Below are positions 8,259 to 17,092 of a stretch of 64,000 bases of DNA, one piece after another. Below the pieces are notes generated by a model. The model was not told the origin of the DNA, did not search any database, and worked only from the letters and a program-made list of their open reading frames with translations. Both the position numbers and the translations under genes were made by a program. The stretch is from UBA685 sp049890115. GTDB lineage: Bacteria; Pseudomonadota; Alphaproteobacteria; Puniceispirillales; Puniceispirillaceae. The stretch's first letter is position 1, and each line of letters starts with the position of its first letter. The stretch spans positions 1 to 64,000 of the forward strand of contig JBMHCC010000039.1 of assembly GCA_049890115.1 (NCBI GenBank), in the 5' to 3' direction.

Positions 8259-9434
8259 ATGACTCGTATCAGCCGCATTGCACTTCATCAATTTCAGTTT
8301 GAGGCTGCAAATCTGGGTTTTAGCGCAAACACCAATTCCATTGGCGGCGTTTCTTATCAAAAAGATGCCAAAACCACCCTGACAAAATATGCCATTCAAA
8401 TCACAACTGAAGATGGCTGTGAGGGCTCTTACGTCATGCAGTGGGGGGCATCACCATCAGTATTTGGGCAAATGCAGATGCTGGCACCCATGATGATAGG
8501 CCAGCATGCTGAACAACGTATCGGCATTTATGAGGCCCTTAAAAGAGAGGCCAGGCAATTTGATCATATGGGACATGGTCCACTTGATATTGCTTTGTGG
8601 GACTGGCAAGGGCGCGCGCTAAATTGTTCTATTGCCAGTTTGCTTGGCAGTTACCGCACATCTCTGCCAGCCTATGCCAGTACCTATCATGGTGATCGCA
8701 ATGGCGGTCTTGATAGCAAAGAAGCTTTCGGTGAGTTTGCGCTTCATTGCAAAGAGATGGGATATAAGGCTTTTAAAATTCATGGCTGGCATGATGGCAA
8801 TGCACGCGAAGAAGCAGAGCTGGTGCTGCATGTGCGAAAAGTGGTTGGTGACGACATGATATTAATGCTTGATCCAGCATGTGAATTACGCACCTTTGCT
8901 GACGCGCTTTTTGTGGGTCGTGCTTGTGATGAGGCAGGCTATTTCTGGCTCGAAGACCCCTATCGTGATTCTGGTGTATCAGCATTTGGTCATCGTAAAT
9001 TGCGCGAAATGTTAAAGACACCTTTGCTGCAAACAGAACATATTAGAGGCGTAGAACCAAAAGCAGATTTTCTGATTGCTGGGGGAACTGATTTCCTGCG
9101 CTCTGATCCAGAATATGATATGGGTCTGACAGGTGCGATGAAAATTCACCATCTAGCAGAAGGGCTAGGGGTAGATGTCGAAGTCCATGCCTGTGGTCCA
9201 GCCCACCGCCATTTGATGGCCATGTCACGCAATTCTAATTTTTATGAGGTCGCATTGGTTGGTCCTGATTGCCCCAATGCTGTCGCACCTGTCTATCGGT
9301 GTGGCTATTCTGACCAGCTTGATTGCATAGATGAAAATGGGTGTGTGAGCGTCCCTGATGGCATTGGTCTTGGCGTTGATTATGATTGGGATTTCATCAT
9401 CCAGAATCGTACCGCCCATATTATCTATGATTAG
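8259..9434 (+). CDS. Enolase-superfamily enzyme (mandelate racemase/muconate lactonising type)
   Basis: The 391-residue protein has an N-terminal capping domain and a TIM barrel. Barrel residues visible are FKIHGW (a K-x-H catalytic motif), metal ligands in MLDPACE, WLEDPY and TEHIRG, and a C-terminal VEVHACGP with a catalytic-type His. The K-x-H in place of the commoner K-x-K points to an acid-sugar dehydratase-like branch, but the substrate cannot be read from sequence. GAGG lies eight to ten bases before the ATG. It is a monocistronic plus-strand gene at the left edge of the sugar-acid island. Confidence 0.8.
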   Translation: MTRISRIALHQFQFEAANLGFSANTNSIGGVSYQKDAKTTLTKYAIQITTEDGCEGSYVMQWGASPSVFGQMQMLAPMMIGQHAEQRIGIYEALKREARQFDHMGHGPLDIALWDWQGRALNCSIASLLGSYRTSLPAYASTYHGDRNGGLDSKEAFGEFALHCKEMGYKAFKIHGWHDGNAREEAELVLHVRKVVGDDMILMLDPACELRTFADALFVGRACDEAGYFWLEDPYRDSGVSAFGHRKLREMLKTPLLQTEHIRGVEPKADFLIAGGTDFLRSDPEYDMGLTGAMKIHHLAEGLGVDVEVHACGPAHRHLMAMSRNSNFYEVALVGPDCPNAVAPVYRCGYSDQLDCIDENGCVSVPDGIGLGVDYDWDFIIQNRTAHIIYD

Positions 9435-9612
9435 ACATAGCCAAAATAGTGCCAGCTTCATGTCATGATACCGGATAGACCTGCACCTTTTAAAAAAACG
9501 ATGCAGCCACTTATCGAGCATTATGGGAAATACAGGAAACAAGTCTTTTTTGTTATTTTATTATATAAATAAAATTTTTTTTGTAATTTATTAAAATATT
9601 AGAACTTAGTTA

Positions 9613-9642
9613 TTGACATATCATTACATCTTTGTGTATAAG
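9613..9642 (+). promoter_or_regulatory. Sigma-70-like promoter of aceA
   Basis: TTGACA (9613-9618) and TATAAG (9637-9642) are separated by 18 bases in a very AT-rich leader, about 50 bases before the aceA start. The match to the vegetative consensus is good. A GAGG ribosome-binding site follows at 9681-9684. Confidence 0.6.
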
Positions 9643-9692
9643 ACGGCATCCCACAACAAATTGAAACACCCTTTTGTTATGAGGATATCATC

Positions 9693-11300
9693 ATGAGCAA
9701 GTATCTAGACCTTGTTTCCCAAAAAGCTGAAACCATTAAAGCTGGCGGCCAAAGCTGGAGCGCCATTAATGCTGAATATGCAGCACGAATGACAATGCAG
9801 AATCGTTTTCGTACTGGCCTTGATATTGCGCGCTATACCGCTGATATCATGCGCAAAGATATGGCAGATTATGATGCTGATAATAGCAAATATACCCAGT
9901 CATTGGGATGTTGGCATGGTTTTACCGCACAGCAAATGATGATGGCAGTCAAACGCCATCGCAAGACTACCGATAAATCTTATGTGTATCTCTCTGGCTG
10001 GATGGTTGCGGCATTACGGTCTGATTTTGGCCCCTTGCCTGATCAGTCCATGCATGAAAAAACAGCAGTATCTGGTTTGATTGAAGAGATTTACACTTTC
10101 TTGCGTCAGGCAGATGCCCGTGAATTACGTCACTTATTTGCTGATCTTGATGCTGCCAGAGCCACTGGCGGTGATGTTGATGCTGCATTGGCTGCGATTG
10201 ATAATCATGAAACACATATCGTGCCGATTATCGCTGATATTGATGCTGGCTTTGGTAATGAAGAGGCAACCTATTTGCTGGCAAAACGCATGATTGAGGC
10301 TGGCGCTTGCTGTATTCAGCTTGAAAATCAGGTCTCAGATGCCAAACAATGTGGCCACCAAGATGGTAAGGTTACCGTCCCACATGAAGATTTCTTATCG
10401 AAAATTAATGCGGTTCGTTATGCCTTTTTGGAATTGGGTGTTGATAATGGTGTGATTGTCGCACGTACTGACAGCCTTGGTGCTGGTTTGACACAAAAAA
10501 TTCCTGTCTCACAGACAACAGGTGATTTAGCTGATCAATATAATGCCTTTCTGGAACTTGAAGAGGTCACAGATTTGGCCCAGCTTTCACAAGGCGAGCA
10601 GATTGTCACGCAAGGTGGCAAAAATTATAAACCAGTGCGCTTGCCAAATGGTCTATATAAATTCAGAGATGGCACAGGTGAAGATCGCTGCGTCCTAGAT
10701 GGCATTACCTCGCTGCAAAATGGCGCTGATATGCTGTGGATTGAGACAGAAAAACCGCATGTTGAACAAATTGGTGGCATGGTAAGGCGCATTCGCCAGG
10801 TAATGCCAAACGCCAAGCTGGTTTATAATAATTCACCTAGCTTTAACTGGACATTGAATTTCCGCAAGCAAGTTCACGAAGCATGGTCAGCGGCTGGCAA
10901 AGATGTGTCTGACTATCCAAATCCAGCAACGAATCCGCAAGCTTTGATGGATCCAAAATATGATAATACGCCGCTTGCCAAAGAAGCAGATGAGCTAGTG
11001 CGGTCTTTCCAAGCAGATGGCTCACGCGAGGCTGGTATTTTCCACCATCTTATCACATTGCCAACCTATCATGATACCGCACTTGGTACTGATGTGCTGT
11101 CAGAGGGTTATTTCGGTGACCTTGGCATGCTGGCTTATGTGCGTGATGTTCAACGCCGTGAAATTCGCCGCGGCATGGCATCTGTGAAACATCAGGACTT
11201 GGCAGGCTCAAATATCGGAGATGACCATAAAGAATATTTCTCTGGTGACATGGCATTGCTGGCTTCTGGTGAAGATAACACCATGAACCAATTTGGATAA
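9693..11300 (+). CDS. aceA: Isocitrate lyase
   Basis: Isocitrate lyase splits isocitrate into glyoxylate and succinate in the glyoxylate shunt. The 535-residue length and the signature KQCGH (near residue 218), in AKQCGHQDGKVTVPHED, fit the longer Pseudomonas-type class rather than the E. coli class with KKCGH. Other matches are CWHGFTAQQMM, PIIADIDAGFGNEEATYLL, VIVARTDSLGAG and YNNSPSFNWT. The gene has its own promoter and terminator, so it is a single transcription unit. No malate synthase gene is in the window; glyoxylate could also feed the nearby hydroxyacid reductases, but that is inference. Confidence 0.95.
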   Translation: MSKYLDLVSQKAETIKAGGQSWSAINAEYAARMTMQNRFRTGLDIARYTADIMRKDMADYDADNSKYTQSLGCWHGFTAQQMMMAVKRHRKTTDKSYVYLSGWMVAALRSDFGPLPDQSMHEKTAVSGLIEEIYTFLRQADARELRHLFADLDAARATGGDVDAALAAIDNHETHIVPIIADIDAGFGNEEATYLLAKRMIEAGACCIQLENQVSDAKQCGHQDGKVTVPHEDFLSKINAVRYAFLELGVDNGVIVARTDSLGAGLTQKIPVSQTTGDLADQYNAFLELEEVTDLAQLSQGEQIVTQGGKNYKPVRLPNGLYKFRDGTGEDRCVLDGITSLQNGADMLWIETEKPHVEQIGGMVRRIRQVMPNAKLVYNNSPSFNWTLNFRKQVHEAWSAAGKDVSDYPNPATNPQALMDPKYDNTPLAKEADELVRSFQADGSREAGIFHHLITLPTYHDTALGTDVLSEGYFGDLGMLAYVRDVQRREIRRGMASVKHQDLAGSNIGDDHKEYFSGDMALLASGEDNTMNQFG

Positions 11301-11375
11301 GAATGTTATGATGCATCGAAGGGCAAGACCATCTGCCTGATAGAGCGTCCCTTCGTTTCAAAAAAAACCATAAAA

Positions 11376-11404
11376 GGCCTGTTTTCATGACAGGTCTTTT
11401 TTTT
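11376..11404 (+). terminator. Rho-independent terminator of aceA
   Basis: GGCCTGT (11376-11382) pairs with ACAGGTC (11390-11396), with one G-T pair, followed by eight T (11397-11404). A second hairpin, CGAAGGG/CCCTTCG (11317-11323 and 11349-11355), lies between it and the stop codon. Confidence 0.8.
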
Positions 11405-11525
11405 ATCCAGCATAGTGAAAACTGTTATGATTTGGACTTGCCAAAATCGCAAGATAGGATTTAGCTCTATCATGGGGGGAAGAGCAGGCAAGCCGCTCTT
11501 TTAAAAAAAAGTACACTCACATCAG

Positions 11526-11747
11526 GTGTCACAGATACAGCCAAGGGAGGCTTCGCTGTCAGAACAGCACGAAAGAAATCAGCAAACTGTCCTATCAGAA
11601 TCTGACGATGATGAGTTGCTTTTTGACATGTTAAAAGACCAGTTTGCATTATTCTATGCACTGACAGTCTCAGCCATGCATTATTATAAGAAGATGCGCG
11701 CTGACCGCCAAAACTCTGATGAATTATATGATGGCAATGAGGCATAA
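11526..11747 (+). CDS. Small acidic hypothetical protein
   Basis: A 73-residue frame starts with GTG at 11526. It has an acidic middle (SESDDDELLFDMLKDQ) and an aromatic helix (FALFYALTVSAMHYYKK). No family is recognised and no clear ribosome-binding site precedes the GTG. It ends 43 bases before the DegT gene, so it could be the first gene of a small operon. It may be spurious. Confidence 0.35.
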   Translation: MSQIQPREASLSEQHERNQQTVLSESDDDELLFDMLKDQFALFYALTVSAMHYYKKMRADRQNSDELYDGNEA

Positions 11748-11790
11748 TAATGCGATCTGCACATCACTGATAAAAAGAGCACGATATATT

Positions 11791-12987
11791 ATGCAAAATT
11801 TCACAAAGCCTTTCACCCAACAAGAAGCCATTCCAGAAGCTGGCATAGAAAAAGCTGTTGAGATATTACGTCATGGCCGTCTGCATCGCTATAATATCGC
11901 TGGTGATGACGTGCCAGAAACAAGCCAGCTAGAGGCAGATTATGCAGCATGGCAAGAGGCGAAATATTGCATTGCAACCACCTCTGGCGGTCAGGCCATT
12001 CAGCTTGGTTTACGCATTTGTGGTGTGAAGCCAGGTGATAAGGTGCTGGCAAATGCCTATACGCTGGCACCAGTTCCAGGTGCTATTCATGCTGTTGGTG
12101 CAGAGGCTGTTCTGATTGAGATTGATGATAATTATCATATTAATCTGAACCATCTTGAGACAATGGCGAAACAGAGCGGCGCGCGTGTTTTATTATTATC
12201 TCACATGCGCGGACATATTGTTGATATGGATGCGTTAATGGCCATTGCTGATAAATATCAGCTAAAGGTGGTTGAAGATTGTGCTCATACTATGGGCGCA
12301 AAGTGGCAAGGCAAGCGATCTGGTAATTTTGGCCATGTTGGTGCTTTTTCAACCCAGACCTATAAGCATATTAATTCTGGTGAAGGCGGATTTGTTACCA
12401 CAAATGATGATGAAATGGCAGCCAGAGCGATTATCCATTCTGGCTCTTATATGCTCTATCAGCGTCATGGCACATTGCCGCCTGATGCGGTGTTTGAAAA
12501 GGTGAAATTGGAAGTAGCGAATTTTTCCTGTCGGATGGATAATTTGCGTGCTGCCATTATCCGATCTCAGCTGCCTTATTTAGATGAGAATATCGCCAGA
12601 TGGAACAGACTATATGACAGGTTATTCGCTGCTTTTCAGGCTGCCAGCCTGATTGATATTCCAATGCGCAAACAAGCTGAATTTTATGTTGGCTCTTCAA
12701 TTCAGTTTCGCACCTCTGGCCTTCAGATAGAGCAAATCCCGACCTTTTTGGCAAATTGCGCAAAACGTGGTGTTGAGCTGAAATGGTTTGGTGCTGACCA
12801 GCCACATGCCTTTACCAGCCGTTATGATAGCTGGCAGTATCTGTCTGATATTCCTGATTTACCTGCTACAAAAAAGGCACTTGAGAAAACCATTGATATG
12901 CGTATCCCCCTAACCTTTGATGAAGATGATTGTGATATCATCGCAACAATCATCACAGAGGAAGTCGCAAAGCTAGCAAATTGCTAG
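11791..12987 (+). CDS. DegT/DnrJ/EryC1/StrS-family aminotransferase
   Basis: This PLP-dependent fold-type I aminotransferase has 398 residues. The catalytic Lys is in TYKHINSGEGG (near residue 192), with the PLP-phosphate region TTSGGQAIQLGLR and VEDCAHTMGA (Asp contacting the PLP nitrogen). The family normally aminates keto-sugars bound to nucleotides or free (as in scyllo-inosamine synthesis). No nucleotide-sugar genes are nearby, so a free keto-sugar or keto-inositol is possible. I start at ATG 11791 (MQNFTKPF); the frame extends to 11719 but overlaps the previous ORF and is not conserved in type. It converges with the PHP-domain gene, 10 bases apart. Confidence 0.85.
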   Translation: MQNFTKPFTQQEAIPEAGIEKAVEILRHGRLHRYNIAGDDVPETSQLEADYAAWQEAKYCIATTSGGQAIQLGLRICGVKPGDKVLANAYTLAPVPGAIHAVGAEAVLIEIDDNYHINLNHLETMAKQSGARVLLLSHMRGHIVDMDALMAIADKYQLKVVEDCAHTMGAKWQGKRSGNFGHVGAFSTQTYKHINSGEGGFVTTNDDEMAARAIIHSGSYMLYQRHGTLPPDAVFEKVKLEVANFSCRMDNLRAAIIRSQLPYLDENIARWNRLYDRLFAAFQAASLIDIPMRKQAEFYVGSSIQFRTSGLQIEQIPTFLANCAKRGVELKWFGADQPHAFTSRYDSWQYLSDIPDLPATKKALEKTIDMRIPLTFDEDDCDIIATIITEEVAKLANC

Positions 12988-12997
12988 GCTAATATCA

Positions 12998-13915
12998 TTA
13001 TCGCCAGATTGGGTTTGACCATGCCATTGTGCCATCCACCCCTCTGATGGTAATCCTAAACCAGTCTGCTTTCAGCAAAGAGAGATCAAATTCTGCTTCA
13101 GTGATGGGGTCTGATGCGCTGCCTTGCTGGCTGGCTGCCCGATGGCCCTGCCCTGATAGGATGATAGAGATTGCTGGTGATGAAGTCACACGCAAGATAT
13201 CTTCATCTATTGTCATATCATAAATATCAGAGCCGGTTGAGCTGTAATGATGGCCTTGCTTTAACGCTGATATGATAGACTCTGCTGATAAATCATCAGC
13301 TGCCACCATCACCCAACCACCGCCAGCATCTGGCGTGGTAAAATGGCTATCATCAGTTGCGGTGAATGATATAGGCTTGCCTTCTTGCAACAGAAAATCA
13401 GCTATCAAAATACCGCTGCCGCGATTAGAGCCGATAACACAGGAATGATTATAGATCTCTACCCCATGCGCGTGGCTCACTGACAAGGCTTCTTTTGTGG
13501 TCATGGAATACCATTCAGGATGCGCCAATGTCACATAGGCACCTGCTGCCAGCGCACGGTCAATGACTTGTGGTGCTGTTTCATCATCATGGGCAACCGC
13601 AAAATCCAGCGGTAAGCCATTGGCCACAATATGCCACAAACCATCACTATCATAGGATTTGCCATAGCAATGTAATTCAGCCGAAGGGATGGTAATAAAA
13701 TCATCATCATCAAGGGCACTAGCATCTAAAATGCTGGTTGCCGCATAGCTGGTATCTTTCCAGAGATGATCTGACAGACAGATAAAATCATACCCTTCAT
13801 TGCGATAAAATGCCTTTACCTCTTCTGGTGATAATAAGCCGTCTGAATGAGTGGAATGACCATGCAAATTACCACGATAAAACTCTTTGCCAGACCCAAA
13901 AGGCGCGATTTGCAT
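12998..13915 (-). CDS. PHP-domain metal-dependent hydrolase
   Basis: The 305-residue protein begins with GNLHGHSTHSDG, the HxH metal motif of PHP phosphoesterases, followed by CLSDH (SDH motif), a Glu in PSAELH, LAHPEW and a late ATDDSH. These supply the usual metal ligands. PHP proteins hydrolyse phosphoesters with several metal ions; the substrate here is unknown. The C-terminal ~90 residues look like an added beta domain. The gene is 60 bases downstream of the homocysteine methyltransferase gene on the same strand and may be cotranscribed with it. Confidence 0.8.
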   Translation of the reverse strand: MQIAPFGSGKEFYRGNLHGHSTHSDGLLSPEEVKAFYRNEGYDFICLSDHLWKDTSYAATSILDASALDDDDFITIPSAELHCYGKSYDSDGLWHIVANGLPLDFAVAHDDETAPQVIDRALAAGAYVTLAHPEWYSMTTKEALSVSHAHGVEIYNHSCVIGSNRGSGILIADFLLQEGKPISFTATDDSHFTTPDAGGGWVMVAADDLSAESIISALKQGHHYSSTGSDIYDMTIDEDILRVTSSPAISIILSGQGHRAASQQGSASDPITEAEFDLSLLKADWFRITIRGVDGTMAWSNPIWR

Positions 13916-13975
13916 TACCTACTCCTGCTGCTCTTTTTTATCAAAATTACCGTCATAAAGGATAGTATTTGTCAG

Positions 13976-14887
13976 TTATAATTGGCTAGGGCGATAACCA
14001 TGATTGTGCATCGCCAATGCCAGATAAGCGATATGTGATGGTGTTATCTCGCAGCACCCCCCGATGATGGTTGCCCCAGCGGCAATCCAGCTTAGCGCAT
14101 GGCTGGCATAGGTTTCAGGTGGCAAATCTGTTCTAGCCTGCAGCCCATCAACTGTCCCGCCCGGTTGCAATGCTGAGATAGAGGTAAAGCCATTTGCATA
14201 GGCACCAAATCGCAGACCAGATTGCGCCAATATCGGCAGTGCTTTGCTAATCGCTTCTGGAAAGCTGCAATTAATCATCACAGCATCAATATTTTTTTCA
14301 CTCAATCTTTCAATCACAGCCTCTAATGCTTCACCAGAGCGCAAGCAATTTGTTAAATCATCACTGAGCGTTAGACTGATATAGGTTTTTTCACCAAATG
14401 AGGTCAGCGCATCCACTGCGGCAAATGTCTCTTGTGAATTTGACATGGTTTCAACCAAAATCACATCAACATGGTCTTTTTGCACTTCAATCAAGCGGCA
14501 ATATTCATCATAGGATGGCTGATAATCAAGAGCGGCATCTGCCACATAGCTTGCTGCCAGAGGTGGCAAGCAACCAGCAATAGTGACCTCATCAGCTGAT
14601 TTGTCACTTTCAGAAATGGCGCTCTTTAAAAGCTGAATCGCTGTTTCATGAGCCTGTTCAAATTTATCAGCCATGTCATTGCGTAACATGCGGGTTGGCG
14701 TTGCCGTGTAATTATTAACCGACAGAACCTTTGCACCTGCAGCGATGAAATCCTTATGCACCTGTTTTATCACATCTGGTTCATCAAACATGGTTTTGAC
14801 AGACCATAAAGGATGGGCTTTATCAGCATGAGATCGGCGAATAATTTCTTGGCCAAGACCGCCATCTAGCAATGTTATATCCTGCAT
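13976..14887 (-). CDS. Homocysteine S-methyltransferase family protein
   Basis: The 303-residue TIM-barrel protein has the start TLLDGGLGQEI and the zinc-binding cysteines INCSFPE and IIGGCCEITPSHI (GGCC motif). Such enzymes move a methyl group from S-methylmethionine or betaine to homocysteine, giving methionine. The length fits stand-alone MmuM/BHMT-like members rather than MetH. The donor is not clear from sequence. It lies beside the PHP-domain gene in the sugar-acid island, where its role is not obvious. Confidence 0.85.
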   Translation of the reverse strand: MQDITLLDGGLGQEIIRRSHADKAHPLWSVKTMFDEPDVIKQVHKDFIAAGAKVLSVNNYTATPTRMLRNDMADKFEQAHETAIQLLKSAISESDKSADEVTIAGCLPPLAASYVADAALDYQPSYDEYCRLIEVQKDHVDVILVETMSNSQETFAAVDALTSFGEKTYISLTLSDDLTNCLRSGEALEAVIERLSEKNIDAVMINCSFPEAISKALPILAQSGLRFGAYANGFTSISALQPGGTVDGLQARTDLPPETYASHALSWIAAGATIIGGCCEITPSHIAYLALAMHNHGYRPSQL

Positions 14888-15039
14888 GGCCCTATTGATC
14901 CTATTCTTGATTTTGTCTCGTTCATACTATCATCTGTGTTGTGCGCATAGCCGATAAGAGCAACGGCAAAAGCACTGGTGAAACTTTATCCATTTATGCT
15001 ATGTCGGTTATTACTGGACAGCATAAAGGGGATAGTGAG

Positions 15040-15936
15040 ATGGGCAAGCTGAAATTACTGGCCATTGGTGAAGTTATGGCAGAAATCCGTAAATCTGATT
15101 CAGGATTTGCTGTCAATTTTGCTGGTGATACTTTCAATACCGCCATCTATGCCCAGCGCCACATGCCACAGCCTCAATCTGTTGGCTATATGACACGCAT
15201 TGGCACAGACCCGTTATCCTCAGGCCTTTTGACAATGGCACAAGAAGAACAGCTAGCCTGTGATATGATCGCCAAAGATAATAGCCTAAATATTGGTATT
15301 TATTCAGTCACAACAGATGCGCTTGGTGAACGCAGCTTTCATTATTGGCGCAACCAATCTGCTGCACGACGCCTTTTTACCATCGAAGAGACAGGACAAT
15401 TTTTTCCAGAAGCTGACATCATCTATTTGTCAGGTATCACGCTTGCTATTTTAACCCCTGTTGGCCGTGAACGCCTATGTGCTGTCTTGCAAGAGCAGCG
15501 CAAAAAAGGGGCATTAATCGCTTTTGATTCCAATTATCGCCCAGCCTTATGGGAAGATGCCAAAACAGCCAGAGAGGTCATGACACAAATTTGGAATATG
15601 ACTGATATCGCCTTGCCATCAATAGATGATGAAATGGCGCTTTATGGTGATGTCCATGAACAAGATGTGATTGACCGCTTTGCTTCATTAAATTGTCGTC
15701 ACATTGCCATAAAACGTGGTACTAGAGGCCCAATTTCACCGCATCTAACAGCAGCAGAGCATCCCTTATTTGCCCCTGCCAGCAACGTGATTGATACCAC
15801 AGCTGCCGGCGATAGCTTTAATGGCGGCTATCTGGCAGCTTTGTTAGCTGGCAAAGATAATGCAGATTGTTTGCTAGCTGGTCATGAGCTGGCAGCCAAA
15901 GTGGTTGGCGCACCAGGCGCGATTATGAAAGCTTAA
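15040..15936 (+). CDS. kdgK: 2-keto-3-deoxygluconate kinase, PfkB family
   Basis: The 298-residue sugar kinase has FAGDTFNTAIYAQRH near the N terminus and the PfkB signature DTTAAGDSFNGGYLAALL with the catalytic Asp near the C terminus. The MAEIR...FAGDTFNTA pattern is typical of KDG kinase, which makes KDPG from 2-keto-3-deoxygluconate. I start at ATG 15040 with GGGG nine bases upstream; the longer frame to 14941 adds a non-conserved leader. It would take the product of the UxaA-type dehydratase or KduD route. The 3' end overlaps the convergent PanB-like gene by four bases. Confidence 0.85.
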   Translation: MGKLKLLAIGEVMAEIRKSDSGFAVNFAGDTFNTAIYAQRHMPQPQSVGYMTRIGTDPLSSGLLTMAQEEQLACDMIAKDNSLNIGIYSVTTDALGERSFHYWRNQSAARRLFTIEETGQFFPEADIIYLSGITLAILTPVGRERLCAVLQEQRKKGALIAFDSNYRPALWEDAKTAREVMTQIWNMTDIALPSIDDEMALYGDVHEQDVIDRFASLNCRHIAIKRGTRGPISPHLTAAEHPLFAPASNVIDTTAAGDSFNGGYLAALLAGKDNADCLLAGHELAAKVVGAPGAIMKA

Positions 15937-16757
15937 CCAAGCTTATCAAGCTGGTTTTTCAACAGCTCACATTCATCATCTGGCATCATAGCTATTTGCT
16001 GACTTGTGGGAAACGCGCCAGATTTCGCAGCTTGATGAAACGCAGCTAATGCTTTGCGTCTTTCTATTTTGATTTGCTCATAAAGCTGATGCAAATTGCC
16101 AAAGGCTTTTGCGTGGCGCGGGCTATCTTCTTGTTCACCACAAATATCATTTTGGAATAAATAGTGAATATCACCACCAGAGCCAGACCCAAGTGAGCTT
16201 GTAATTAATGTGGTTCTTTTTGAAATCTCAGCCATGGCCTGTGCTGTTATCACCTCAGCTTCAACTGAAAAAGCGCCAGCATTTTCCATATCTTTAAAAT
16301 CCTGAAATAGCGCTAATGCTTCTGCTGCATTACGGCCTATCGCACGCAAGCCACCTTTCCAAGTTGAACGGCGCGGCACCAGCCCTAGATGACACATCAC
16401 AGGAATCTGTTCTTTTGCAAGCATCTCAACAATATGAGGGCCTCTGGCGGTGTAAATAGAATCAGCCCCCTCTTTCATCGCCTGAAAGGCAGCACGCAAC
16501 ACATCTTTTGGCTCTGGATAATCTGGCAATGGCACAGCAGCGGTAAAGAACATATCAGGGGCACCTTGGCGAACCTGTTTTGTGTTGCTGGCATTACCCA
16601 TAATTAAATCAAGACCTGCATCTCTGGCAGCAGCTGCTTCTTCAGCATTATTCGCTGTGGTTTGGGTTAGAATCTGCTTGCCTTTTAGCTGTTGCAAATC
16701 AGCAGCTGTATAATTGCGTAATTGAAATTTGGCATCCCAGTCATAAATTCGTTTCAT
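15933..16757 (-). CDS. PanB-like (ketopantoate hydroxymethyltransferase family) TIM-barrel protein
   Basis: The 274-residue protein has HLGLVPRRSTWKGGLRAIGR, FKDMENAGAFSVEAEVI and LGSGSGGDIHYLFQNDICG, which mirror the PanB core (GH-GLTPQ, GRT, AGAF-V-E-VP, IGAG-G-DGQ-LV-HD-LG). Several positions differ from standard PanB: the usual catalytic-type Glu is kept in EAEV, but IGAGP is SLGSGSG. It may therefore act on another 2-keto acid as an aldolase-like enzyme, which would suit a sugar-acid island. GGAG precedes ATG 16757; the frame extends to 16844 but without a better start. Its neighbour kdgK is convergent. Confidence 0.65.
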   Translation of the reverse strand: MKRIYDWDAKFQLRNYTAADLQQLKGKQILTQTTANNAEEAAAARDAGLDLIMGNASNTKQVRQGAPDMFFTAAVPLPDYPEPKDVLRAAFQAMKEGADSIYTARGPHIVEMLAKEQIPVMCHLGLVPRRSTWKGGLRAIGRNAAEALALFQDFKDMENAGAFSVEAEVITAQAMAEISKRTTLITSSLGSGSGGDIHYLFQNDICGEQEDSPRHAKAFGNLHQLYEQIKIERRKALAAFHQAAKSGAFPTSQQIAMMPDDECELLKNQLDKLG

Positions 16758-16894
16758 CACACCTGCTCCTTTATCTTTTTTATCTGGCCATCTATATATT
16801 TGCCCCTTTTGGCAAAAAATGAACTTCATCATCAAGACTTGCAAATCTTCAAAAGCAATGTCACGCTTTTTCTTAGTCAGAACGGCATGACGTT

Positions 16895-17060
16895 GATTTC
16901 AAAAATCTGATCAGCGTGGGTCCTTTTCTGGCAGCTATGGGCAGTTTGCCATAGCTTTGATTGCACGGACAGGGGGGTGTCTTTTGGACCCGTCCGGGCG
17001 CCTTTATGGCGTATGAAATCCCTCACCATGAAACCCAAATGCCGCTATCAAAAAGATAGC
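16895..17060 (+). ncRNA. Candidate structured leader RNA upstream of a dehydrogenase operon
   Basis: Several strong helices are visible: GATTTC/GAAATC (16895-16900 with 17015-17020), GGGTCC/GGACCC (16918-16923 with 16986-16991), AGCTATGG/CCATAGCT (16933-16940 with 16949-16956), CGCC/GGCG (16999-17002 with 17008-17011) and GCTATC/GATAGC (17044-17049 with 17055-17060). CGGAC (16966-16970) can pair with GTCCG (16992-16996), crossing the GGGTCC helix, so a pseudoknot or two alternative folds are possible. It lies directly before the ribosome-binding site of the gene at 17093. A riboswitch-like element or an independent small RNA such as 6S RNA are both possible; no known class was recognised with confidence. 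Confidence 0.45.
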
Positions 17061-17092
17061 TGCCTCTTGCGATCGTAAAAAGGAGAAACGTG

